The translations under genes were made by a program, and so were the position numbers. Shown piece after piece: positions 24,728 through 33,336 of a DNA stretch of 64,000 nucleotides. This stretch comes from JAPLUA01 sp964625855 (GTDB lineage: Bacteria; Verrucomicrobiota; Verrucomicrobiia; Limisphaerales; UBA8199). Each line of letters starts with the position of its first letter. The first letter of the stretch is position 1. The stretch is from contig CAZVFC010000001.1 in NCBI GenBank assembly GCA_964625855.1, positions 247,106 through 311,105 on the forward strand. The letters are read 5' to 3'. The notes beneath the pieces were generated by a model. That model was not told where the DNA came from. It did not search any database and saw only the letters and a list, made by a program, of their open reading frames with translations.

Positions 24728-27394
24728 TCAGGGCAGGAGGACGGAACGATAGAAACGACACGGCACGCCCAGTGGTGGAGTGACCACGAAGTTGAACGCG
24801 CCATAGGCTGGGTAATTGGTGCCAAGGGTTGCCCAGTCCTCCAGATTCGAGGAGGCCTGGACGGCATAGGCCAGGCCATCAATGCCGCTGAACTGGACTT
24901 GCAATGTGTCGCCGTTCTGAAGGACGGCGCCCACTGAGTCGGCCCGCAGCAACGGGAGAAGCTGCGCCGGGACCGCCTCATAGGCGGCGTCGGTGATACG
25001 TGCTTGCGGGCCGAGACTTGTGTCCAGCCACGGAGAGGCCACGGTCAGTTCTGGGGCAGCGAAAATATCGCCAATACTCTGGAAATACTGGCGGGGCTGG
25101 TTCCCACGCAGGGCGCTGAGCGAGGCGGCAATCGTGGCGGCCTGCGGCGAATTGGATGACATGATGGCCGTGCTGAATTGCCCCGGCGCGATATTGGTCA
25201 GGACGGCGATCCCGTCCATCGCGCCCAGCCAGCGCGGGAGGCTAGGTTCGTTGGCGGACAGGAGTTGGCGCGGGTCGTTGGTGTTTAAGAGGGAAACCAG
25301 GAGGCTGGCGATGCGCCAGTCGTTGGTCGGGTGGGTAAAGCAGGCATCATTGATCACGCCGCCCAACGGCACCAGGGTCGTAGAGAGTTGGCCAGCATTG
25401 GTAACGAGCTGACTGTTGCCGGTGTAGTACACCCATGCGGGCAGATGGCCGGCGGAGGACTTGAGGTAGAGCGTCTGCCAAGGCGTGCCGCGATGGACAC
25501 GACCCAGCCAACTCAGGCAGGGCAACGGACCCGCCGGGAAATCCCAGTCATCCGAGGTTCCAGAGTAGCCTGCGATGGGGTCTTTGACCGTCAGGTCGGT
25601 ACTTGTCGTGGTGAGACTACCCGTGATGGGATTCCCGCCCCACGGCTCGTAGCGGCTGTTGACCTGCCCAAAAGGCGTGGGTGGCAAAGTTCGCATGAGG
25701 GGAAGCTGGTCAAGATAGTAGGCGTTGGTGAGGGCTCCGGGATTCTTCAAATCCCCAACGGTGTAATGCACCAGCGGGTCATTGGCCTGCCAGAGAGTGA
25801 CCAGGTGGATGTTTCGGATGGGCTGGAAGGGGGCATGGAAGGTGTTGACTTTGGGATAGATGGGATCGTAGAAGAACTGGGCTTTGAATCTGGCGACGGC
25901 CTTGGCATGGTCAGCGCCGTATATTGGGTCCGGCAGGGAGTCAGCCCACACGTAAGGAGGCAGCGCCAAAGCACCCTTGCTGGCATCAATTTGCAGGCGA
26001 ATGCCAAACCTCATATTGGGGTCCCCCCCTGGGCCTGGATTGCGGTTGGTGCACCACATGCCCCCGCGGCTGTAAACCGGGCTGTAGGTGCTGCCACAAC
26101 CGGGACTGCCATCCGGGTTGTGCATCAGCGCATCAGTTAAGTCCACGGACCTGCTGGCGGCGAGGTTTACATAGTCCACGAGTCGGTTGGCTGCTGTATC
26201 CACGAGAGCGTACCGGAGCCGGGTCTTCACCGTGACCTCCAAGTGGGGAACCGTGAAATTGGTCTGATTAGGGGTGCGGTCGGCGGCACCGTTCACCACG
26301 AACTGGTCGTTCGCGAACGAATACACCGAGTTGGTGGGCATGAACACATAAGTGGCGGTGGGTGAGCCCAAGGGGGTGATGAAGGAGTTAGTCGAATAGA
26401 CCGATTCGTATCCCGGCCAGAAGGTAATCGCGGCTATATTGGTGGGAATCGGCGGGTACCTTTGCGGGGCAGGATTGAGCAATTTGCCGGTCATCGTATT
26501 GGTAAGGAGGACGCTGATGTCCGGCCAAACCTGCATCTGCAACGCGCGAGTGAAAGCGCTGGTGTAGGAATTCCAGGCCTGGAGGCCGACGACATTGGTC
26601 ACGGTGAGCAGATATACGGGATCAATCTCGTTGACCGGCGCAGTGTCGGAAGCGCTTGGGCGGTGGAAGATGAGCTGGCGGGCGGCCTGGATCTGCGTGT
26701 GCAGGGTGAACTCGTCGAAGCTGGGGAAGCCCTTCCGGGCGCCGATCACGAGGGGGACGTTGTAAACCATGTGCCGGGGCTGCACCTGGCCGAGACGCTG
26801 CATGTCATCGCCGTCCGAGAGGTCATGCGGCGTGGTGCGGCCCAGAAGGGGACCGTTCGGGTTCAGGTCCTGGGCGTTGAGTTGATCGTAGCCGACTATG
26901 AACACCTGGCGTCCGCCCGCCTGGTCGCGCGGTCCTTCGTAGAAGAGCGGGCGAAACACGCTGGGCAGATAGGGATAGGGCGACGCGGCGCCTGGGTTAA
27001 GGTCCGCGCGGTTGGTGGTGGCGTCGTAAACGTTGGCCGCGAGCTGAAGGAGGCGATGGACGGATGGGGTGTAGAAGTTGACCGGCGAGATGGGGATGTG
27101 GAGCTTCGTGACGGGCAGCCCGCCCTCGGTGGCGGCAATCAGGAGGTTCGAGGTGCTGCCTGGAGCGCCGATGGTGTAGCCCGCGTGGATCAGCAGGCGG
27201 ATCGCTGCGTTGGTGAAGAAGGCAGTCGGGTTGTCCGTGCTGAGAACCGGCCTCGCCTCAGCGCCAAGGCTGGCGGGCAAGAGGAAAACCGCGAGCAGCC
27301 AGGGGAGCCAACGGCCAATGCGAACCGGTTCCCGCCGACAAGGCGTTCTGGCCGCATTCCCCCAAGTCTTGATCACACGTTGGAGGTTAGCCAT
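24728..27394 (-). CDS. large secreted protein of unknown function with C-terminal module
   Basis: 888 residues; a signal segment at about 27-44 (RWLPWLLAVFLLPASLGAEA). I do not recognise the central region. It contains blocks such as FIVGYDQLNAQDLNP, RHMVYNVPLVIGARKGFPSFD, SGTSDDWDFPAGPL and WLGRVHRGTPWQTLYLK, which I associate only loosely with verrucomicrobial secreted proteins annotated as hypothetical. The C-terminal 60 residues (QFSGIDGLAYAVQASSNLEDW ending FYRSVLLP) are the beta module shared with other proteins in this window. The long even composition suggests one or more beta-rich domains. Role unknown. Confidence 0.75.
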   Translation of the reverse strand: MANLQRVIKTWGNAARTPCRREPVRIGRWLPWLLAVFLLPASLGAEARPVLSTDNPTAFFTNAAIRLLIHAGYTIGAPGSTSNLLIAATEGGLPVTKLHIPISPVNFYTPSVHRLLQLAANVYDATTNRADLNPGAASPYPYLPSVFRPLFYEGPRDQAGGRQVFIVGYDQLNAQDLNPNGPLLGRTTPHDLSDGDDMQRLGQVQPRHMVYNVPLVIGARKGFPSFDEFTLHTQIQAARQLIFHRPSASDTAPVNEIDPVYLLTVTNVVGLQAWNSYTSAFTRALQMQVWPDISVLLTNTMTGKLLNPAPQRYPPIPTNIAAITFWPGYESVYSTNSFITPLGSPTATYVFMPTNSVYSFANDQFVVNGAADRTPNQTNFTVPHLEVTVKTRLRYALVDTAANRLVDYVNLAASRSVDLTDALMHNPDGSPGCGSTYSPVYSRGGMWCTNRNPGPGGDPNMRFGIRLQIDASKGALALPPYVWADSLPDPIYGADHAKAVARFKAQFFYDPIYPKVNTFHAPFQPIRNIHLVTLWQANDPLVHYTVGDLKNPGALTNAYYLDQLPLMRTLPPTPFGQVNSRYEPWGGNPITGSLTTTSTDLTVKDPIAGYSGTSDDWDFPAGPLPCLSWLGRVHRGTPWQTLYLKSSAGHLPAWVYYTGNSQLVTNAGQLSTTLVPLGGVINDACFTHPTNDWRIASLLVSLLNTNDPRQLLSANEPSLPRWLGAMDGIAVLTNIAPGQFSTAIMSSNSPQAATIAASLSALRGNQPRQYFQSIGDIFAAPELTVASPWLDTSLGPQARITDAAYEAVPAQLLPLLRADSVGAVLQNGDTLQVQFSGIDGLAYAVQASSNLEDWATLGTNYPAYGAFNFVVTPPLGVPCRFYRSVLLP

Positions 27395-27562
27395 GCCAAG
27401 GCGATTGTCACGAGTATTCGCCCACGGTCATACTCCCGAGGGACCGCGACGCTCAGGGGGCCGCAGCCGAAATCGAATGGCAGATGAGGGACAGAAGGCA
27501 GCCGGAATTAACGTGGGTGGTTCCCGCGGGAGCATCTGAGTGGGACTCCCGTCTAATGGGAC

Positions 27563-28459
27563 ATGAGAATACAAGCATGGAGTTCAGGTCTGGTGTTGCT
27601 GCTGGTCACGGCAGGGGCGGTGCAGGCGGACCGGGGGGCGATTCCTTTCCAGCCGGAAGTGACGATCTTCGAGCCCAATCAGCGGGCGCTCATCGCTTGG
27701 AATGGAGAGGAGGAAATCCTGCTTCTGTCAACCGATCTGCGGGCCTCGCGGGCGACGAAGGTGCTGGAGGTGATGCCGTTCCCGGCGGAGCCGCGCGTCA
27801 AGAAAGGGGACGTGGGCGTGTTCCGGCGGGCGGTCAAGCTGATCAACTCGAAGGTCATCCGGCCTCAGGCTGCGAAGGGCTATGCTATGGGTCTGGACCG
27901 TGCGTCGGCTGAGTCCCCGCCACCGGGCGAGATCACCTTCCACGAGCGGATCGGCGCCCATGATGTCTCAGTCGCGCGTGTGGTGAGCGGCGACGGGTTT
28001 GTGGAGTGGGTGAACGACTACCTGCGGCGTGCCAGCGTGGGCAACCCGGTGATTCCGCCTCGGCTCCGCAGCGTGGTGCAGGAGTATATTGACGACGGGT
28101 TTTGCTGGTTTGCGTTTGACGTCATCTCCCTCGAAACCAGGTTCCGGACTCTGGAGGCGCTCCAGTACCGCTTTGCAAGCTCGGCAGTGTTCTATCCGGT
28201 GAAGATTTCGCGCTCCAACCAGGGCCAGACCTCGATGGAACTGTTGGTGCTGACGCCGAGGTTGTTGGGGACTTTCACCGGCATTCCGCGCAGCCAGATC
28301 GAGTTGCGGCATGAGCCGGTGAGTTTGACCTCCGCCGAGGTGCGCTCGCTGGACAAGGGGATGGATGACTTGCTTGATCATCGCGAGGACGTGAAGCTGC
28401 GGATTTGGCGGGTCGAGGGGGATTTCGCTTCCTTCGACCGGGATATCATCGCGCAGTAG
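27563..28459 (+). CDS. secreted DUF2330-like protein
   Basis: 298 residues with a signal peptide (MRIQAWSSGLVLLLVTAGAVQA). The body resembles DUF2330: DRGAIPFQPEVTIFEPNQRAL opens the domain, ALIAWNGEEEILLLSTDL and VLEVMPFPAEPRVKKGDVG follow, and FCWFAFDVISLETRFR lies later. Function of the family is not established. It precedes the sensor kinase by 163 bases on the same strand. Assignment to DUF2330 is tentative. Confidence 0.6.
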   Translation: MRIQAWSSGLVLLLVTAGAVQADRGAIPFQPEVTIFEPNQRALIAWNGEEEILLLSTDLRASRATKVLEVMPFPAEPRVKKGDVGVFRRAVKLINSKVIRPQAAKGYAMGLDRASAESPPPGEITFHERIGAHDVSVARVVSGDGFVEWVNDYLRRASVGNPVIPPRLRSVVQEYIDDGFCWFAFDVISLETRFRTLEALQYRFASSAVFYPVKISRSNQGQTSMELLVLTPRLLGTFTGIPRSQIELRHEPVSLTSAEVRSLDKGMDDLLDHREDVKLRIWRVEGDFASFDRDIIAQ

Positions 28460-28622
28460 CTCTGGGTTCTCTCAGGTGCCAGGGTCGGCGGGCGGCGGCT
28501 GAGGACCTTCCTTAACGTAAAGACAAAGCACATTGGTCCGAAGCGTCTCAGTCCCGAATTTGCCAGAAATCAGCGCGGTCGAGGTTCTTGAACTGTTCCG
28601 GGCGAGGCCATAGAGTTGCGAC

Positions 28623-31619
28623 ATGCAACGAACGCGGATGCTGGTTTGGCTTTGCGTGGCCGAAGCATGCGCCCTGGGAGCGGCGGCGGCCACGTTCACA
28701 AACCAGGTTTCCGAGCATAGCGCTTGTGATTGGGAAATGGAGGATGGAGTGCCGAGTGATACGATTACTGCGGTGACTCAAGCTCGCGACGGCTATTTCT
28801 GGCTTGCGACCAAGGAGGGATTAGTCCGGTTCGACGGGGTGCGATTTGTGGTGATGGACGAGGCGCTGTTTCCACCGATGAGGGACCATTCGTTCACCGC
28901 GCTTTGCGAAGGCCGCGACGGGACACTCTGGGTGGCCTCGGCCGACGGGAGCGTGCGCGGCGTACGGAAAGGGCGCGCGTTTGAGCTGCCGCTTCCCGCC
29001 GCGGCGACGAGCGGTCTGCTCACCAGGCTTTTCGAGAGCGCGGACGGTTCACTCTGGATCGGAACGGAGACCAACGGGGTGATTCGGTTCAAGGACGGCC
29101 AGGTCTTCCGGTTCACCTCGAAGGACGGCTTGGCCCACAACTCCATAAGGTCATTTTGCGAGGACGACGAAGGGTGCATCTGGATCGCCACGGCCGGCGG
29201 GGTCAGTCGCTGGAAGGACGGCCGCTTCACGAGGCTAACGGTTGAAGATGGCCTGCTGCACAATTCGACGCGGGTGGTCTATTTCGACCGGCAGCGCAAT
29301 TTGTGGATCGCTTCGTATTTGGGTTTGACCCGGGTGCAAGCGGGCATAATGACGCATTACCGGAAAAGGGAGGGTCTGGCAGATAACCTCATCACCGCCA
29401 TCTACGAAGACCGCGCGGGCGCGCTCTGGATCGGCACCTTCAACGGCCTGAACCGGATGGTCGAAGGCAGGCTATTCCTGGAAACGCGGGACGATGGAAC
29501 ATCGTACGATCGCGTGAACTCGCTATTCGAGGACCAGGAAGGCAGCTTCTGGGTGGGGACGCGGAGTTGCTTGAGCCGGTTGAAGCCGCGCGTGGTCACC
29601 GCCTACACCGAGCAGCAGGGGCTGACTTACCAGAACACTTCCTCGGTCATGGAGGACAGCCAAGGCAACCTGTGGATTGGGTTCTGGGGCGGCGGCATCA
29701 ATAAGGTCCGCGACGGGTGCGTCACCGCCTACACGCGCCGCGAACGGCTTTCGAGCGACCTGGTGCTGACCATGCACGAACGCCGCGACGGCAGTCTGTG
29801 GTTCGGCCTGGACTACGACGGCGGGCTGAACCTGCTCGAGGGCAATTCGTTCCGCCACTACCGTGAGTTGGAGGGACTGACCGACCACGCGCTGAAGGCG
29901 ATTCAGGAGGACCGCCGCGGAAACCTGTGGCTCGGCACCCGCACGGGCTTGGTTTGCTTCCGGGACAACCTGTTTCATCGTTACACGACGGCCGATGGGC
30001 TGCCGTCGGACAGCATCGAGGCGATTTACGAGGACCGGGCTGGCCGGCTTTGGTTCGGCACCGAGGGCGGGCTGGCGATGCTGCAAGACGGCAAGTTCGT
30101 GTCCTTCACCACTCAGGACGGTCTGTCCCACAACATCATCACGTCCATCCACGAAGACGGGGAAGGCACCCTGTGGCTGGGAACGCATGGGGGGCTGAGC
30201 CGGCTGCGCGAAGGCCGGTTCACCGCGTACACAACCCGCGATGGCTTGTTTCACGATCAAATATATGCCGTCGTCGAGGACGATCTGGGCTGCTTATGGA
30301 TGAGTTCGCGCCAGGGCATTTTTCGGGTGAGCAAAGGCGAGCTGAACGCTCTGGGACGCGGGGGAAGCGGGCCGGTCGCGTGCGTTTCCTTCGGCAAGAA
30401 GGACGGCATGGCGAGCTCGGAATGCAAGGGCTCCGGTCGAACGGCGGCTTGGAAGGGCCGGGACGACCGGCTCTGGTTTGCCACGCGCAGGGGTGTGGTC
30501 GCCATCAACCCTCGGGCCGCGCGAGTCAATCCTCTGCCGCCCCGTGTGTTGTTGGAGGAACTCCAGGTCAACGGCCAGCCGGCCGATCTGTCGCGGGCGG
30601 TGAAGTTGGTGGCGCGACAGCAGGAATTGGTGTTTCGCTACACGGCTTTCGGCTTTTCGGCCCCGGAGAAGCTCGCGTTCAAATACAAGCTGGAGGGCTG
30701 CGACAGGGATTGGATCAACGCGGGCGCTTCGCGCACGGCCCGGTACAACCATCTGCCGGCCGGCCAATACCAGTTTCGTTTGATCGCCGCCAATGGCGAC
30801 GGCATCTGGAATCGGGAAGGCTGTGAACTGGCGTTGGTGCTCACCCCGCCATTCTGGCAGACGTGGTGGTTCCGCAGCTTGTTGAGTCTGCTGGCGGTGG
30901 GGATGGTGGCTGCGGTGGTGCGCTTCGTTTCGGTGCAGAAGCTGCATCGGCAACTGGCGGCGCTGGAAGCCCAGCATGCGATTGAGCGGGAGCGCGCGCG
31001 GATTGCCCGGGACATGCACGACGATCTGGGCGCCAACCTGACGCAGATCACTATCCTGGGGGAACTGGCCAAGCGGGATGCCGACCAGCCGAAACGTGTG
31101 GTGGTCCATGCGGATGCCATTTGCAATACCGCGCGCGAGCTGGTGCAAAGCATGGACGAGATTGTCTGGTCGGCCAATCCCGGCAATGACAACCTGCGCA
31201 GGCTTGCCGGATACATCTTTCAATATGCCGAGAACTTCCTGGCTGCTACCTCGATCCGCGGGCGGTTTGAGCATCCGCTGTCGCTGCCGGATCAGCCGCT
31301 CAGCGCCGAGGTGCGGCACAACCTTTTCCTGGTCGTCAAAGAAGCCTTGAACAACGCGGTGAGGCATTCGCAGGGCAACGAGGTCTGGCTGCGCTTGCTG
31401 GCCAGCGATTCCGGGTTGGAATTAAGGATCGAGGATAACGGCAAGGGTTTCGATCCCACCGCAGGCCACGCCTTCGGCAACGGCTTGGGCAGCATGCAAA
31501 AACGCATCGCTGACCTCGCCGGGCATTTTGACGTCCAGAGCGTGCCCGGGGCCGGGACACAAATCACGGTGAAGCTTGATTTTACGCCTGAGGCCGAGGC
31601 TGCCGGCGGTTTAAGCTGA
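28623..31619 (+). CDS. Reg_prop/Y_Y_Y sensor histidine kinase (NarX-type)
   Basis: 998 residues. A signal segment (1-23) precedes a long series of beta-propeller repeats at about 35-640, each with a DRAGALWIGTFNGLNRM-like unit, then a Y_Y_Y domain (FRYTAFGFSAPEKLAFKYKLEG). A membrane span at about 755-775 (LLSLLAVGMVAAVVRFV) leads to HisKA_3 with the acceptor H799 in RIARDMHDDLGANLTQI and a HATPase domain (N-box ALNNAVRHS, G1 IEDNGKGFDP, G2 GNGLGSMQKR). Such sensors often read glycans in the periplasm. Its stop overlaps the start of the regulator gene (TGATG), so they are co-translated. Confidence 0.93.
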   Translation: MQRTRMLVWLCVAEACALGAAAATFTNQVSEHSACDWEMEDGVPSDTITAVTQARDGYFWLATKEGLVRFDGVRFVVMDEALFPPMRDHSFTALCEGRDGTLWVASADGSVRGVRKGRAFELPLPAAATSGLLTRLFESADGSLWIGTETNGVIRFKDGQVFRFTSKDGLAHNSIRSFCEDDEGCIWIATAGGVSRWKDGRFTRLTVEDGLLHNSTRVVYFDRQRNLWIASYLGLTRVQAGIMTHYRKREGLADNLITAIYEDRAGALWIGTFNGLNRMVEGRLFLETRDDGTSYDRVNSLFEDQEGSFWVGTRSCLSRLKPRVVTAYTEQQGLTYQNTSSVMEDSQGNLWIGFWGGGINKVRDGCVTAYTRRERLSSDLVLTMHERRDGSLWFGLDYDGGLNLLEGNSFRHYRELEGLTDHALKAIQEDRRGNLWLGTRTGLVCFRDNLFHRYTTADGLPSDSIEAIYEDRAGRLWFGTEGGLAMLQDGKFVSFTTQDGLSHNIITSIHEDGEGTLWLGTHGGLSRLREGRFTAYTTRDGLFHDQIYAVVEDDLGCLWMSSRQGIFRVSKGELNALGRGGSGPVACVSFGKKDGMASSECKGSGRTAAWKGRDDRLWFATRRGVVAINPRAARVNPLPPRVLLEELQVNGQPADLSRAVKLVARQQELVFRYTAFGFSAPEKLAFKYKLEGCDRDWINAGASRTARYNHLPAGQYQFRLIAANGDGIWNREGCELALVLTPPFWQTWWFRSLLSLLAVGMVAAVVRFVSVQKLHRQLAALEAQHAIERERARIARDMHDDLGANLTQITILGELAKRDADQPKRVVVHADAICNTARELVQSMDEIVWSANPGNDNLRRLAGYIFQYAENFLAATSIRGRFEHPLSLPDQPLSAEVRHNLFLVVKEALNNAVRHSQGNEVWLRLLASDSGLELRIEDNGKGFDPTAGHAFGNGLGSMQKRIADLAGHFDVQSVPGAGTQITVKLDFTPEAEAAGGLS

Positions 31620-32260
31620 TGAATGCCGCACCCATCAAGGTTTCCATTGTCGAAGACAACGCGAAGCTGCGCGAGAGCCTGGCGATCCTGATTGGGGGTG
31701 GGAGCGGCTTTCGCTGCGTGAGCACCCATGCGACCGCGGAAGAAGCGCTGCGGCAAATCCCCCTCAAGAAGCCGGACGTTGTCTTGATGGATATTGTCCT
31801 GGCCGGCAAGTCGGGCGTCGAATGCGTGAAGGAACTAAAGGCGTTGCTGCCTCAGATCAAGATCATCATGCACACCGTTTATGGGGACGAAGAGCAACTG
31901 TTCAAGTCGCTGCGGGCTGGCGCCAGCGGCTACCTGTTGAAGCGCACGCCGCCCGGCAAGCTGCTGGAGGCGATCGCCGAGGCCCATGAAGGGGGAGCGC
32001 CTATGACGGCTCAAATCGCGCGGATGGTCGTGGAGCACTTCCATCACTACGACCCCGCCCAGGCGGGCAAAGAGACGGAACGGCTCACCGGCCGGGAACG
32101 GGAGATTCTGGATCAACTGGCGAAGGGCTACCGGAACAAGGAAATTGCCGACATGTTAAGCATCGGCATTGACACCGTGCGCGCGCATTTGCGGAGTATC
32201 TACGAGAAGCTCCAGGTCAGCTCCCGGACCGAAGCCGTCGTCAAATACCTCACGAAGTAG
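31619..32260 (+). CDS. NarL/LuxR-type response regulator
   Basis: 213 residues. Receiver domain with D58 in VLMDIVLAGKSG as acceptor and K109 in LLKRTPPG. A LuxR-type helix-turn-helix at the C terminus (LTGREREILDQLAKGYRNKEIADMLSIGIDTVRAHLRSIYEKL) binds DNA. Overlaps the kinase stop by one base. It is the cognate partner of the Reg_prop kinase. Its likely targets include the secreted-protein/sulfatase operon that starts 181 bases downstream; no operator is identified. Confidence 0.93.
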   Translation: MNAAPIKVSIVEDNAKLRESLAILIGGGSGFRCVSTHATAEEALRQIPLKKPDVVLMDIVLAGKSGVECVKELKALLPQIKIIMHTVYGDEEQLFKSLRAGASGYLLKRTPPGKLLEAIAEAHEGGAPMTAQIARMVVEHFHHYDPAQAGKETERLTGREREILDQLAKGYRNKEIADMLSIGIDTVRAHLRSIYEKLQVSSRTEAVVKYLTK

Positions 32261-32440
32261 TCTGTTCGGACTATAAACGTCCCCCGTTCGTTCCGTCTTT
32301 CTCTTCAACCTAGTCCGGTTATGCGATAGGGGAATCCGCGAGCGGCAGTAAGGTTTTGCGTTGTGAACACCGCACCGACGAACCATAGGTCCTTGCGCGC
32401 GAGCGCGCATTAATCGTTTAACCGAGAACTGATCGCCTAT

Positions 32441-33307
32441 ATGAAGAACTGCCCTGACCTTTCTGCTCCCGCCTTAATTACCGCGTTGTTGCTTCTGCCT
32501 GCCAGCCTCCCGGCCAGCCCTGTCATTGGACTGTGGGCCAATGCGTCCGGGCAGGGCGACGGGCCCATCCTGGACGCGGATACGGCTTCGCCGACTGTAG
32601 GCGATGGGACGGCCAATAGTGCCGCCGGCGAAATGTTCCACTCTCCGTTCTCGGCGATCACCCTGGCCAACAGCGGGGACAAGATCGTCTTTTCCGGGAC
32701 GGTGACGCTCATGGGAACCGTCAACAGTCCGCTCACGAGCGGCACTCCGCGAACGCAGTTCCGCTTCGGCCTGTTCCAACAGAGCGGGACCGGCGACACC
32801 GGTTGGGTTGGCTATTCCATGAGCAACAAGCATGGCAATGCCGGCTCTCCGGCTGGCGTGCTGGGCCGCAAACCTGTAGGCAATACCTCGGTGTATCTGT
32901 CCTCAACCGGTCAAAACGTGCTGGCGTCGGTGCAGGGCGACGGCACGTCGGCCAGCCTCTTCAACGACGACACGTACTCCATGACGTTGACGATTGAGCG
33001 TTCGGGCAACGATTTGGTGGTGGACGGCCTGCTGACCGGCCTGAACGGCTTCAGCCAGTCGTTGAGCGCGACCGACACGGCGGCCTCCACGCTGGGGACC
33101 TTCGCGTTTGACCGGGTAGGATTCCTGCTCGGGGCCAACCTCGCCACCGATCAAGCCCTGTTTGCCAACCTGGACGTATCCTTTGTCGCGGTGCCGGAGC
33201 CCGCGACGTGGGCGCTTGGGCTGACGGGAATCGGCTTGGGATTGGTGATGCGGCTCCGTCGTTCCTGGCGAACGGGGTTGCGAGGCACCGGAGACAGTCA
33301 ACCATGA
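32441..33307 (+). CDS. PEP-CTERM sorted secreted protein
   Basis: 288 residues. Signal peptide (LITALLLLPASLPASP), a beta-rich domain with FRFGLFQQSGTGDTG, and a C-terminal PEP-CTERM signal: VPEP at about residue 252, then ATWALGLTGIGLGLVM (membrane span) and a basic tail RLRRSWR. This class is processed by an exosortase, which is not seen in the window. The central domain resembles the N-terminal domain of the next gene. First gene of an operon that runs into the sulfatase. Confidence 0.85.
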   Translation: MKNCPDLSAPALITALLLLPASLPASPVIGLWANASGQGDGPILDADTASPTVGDGTANSAAGEMFHSPFSAITLANSGDKIVFSGTVTLMGTVNSPLTSGTPRTQFRFGLFQQSGTGDTGWVGYSMSNKHGNAGSPAGVLGRKPVGNTSVYLSSTGQNVLASVQGDGTSASLFNDDTYSMTLTIERSGNDLVVDGLLTGLNGFSQSLSATDTAASTLGTFAFDRVGFLLGANLATDQALFANLDVSFVAVPEPATWALGLTGIGLGLVMRLRRSWRTGLRGTGDSQP

Positions 33308-33336
33308 CCTCCACGCAAGCGAACAAAGGTCGGAAT

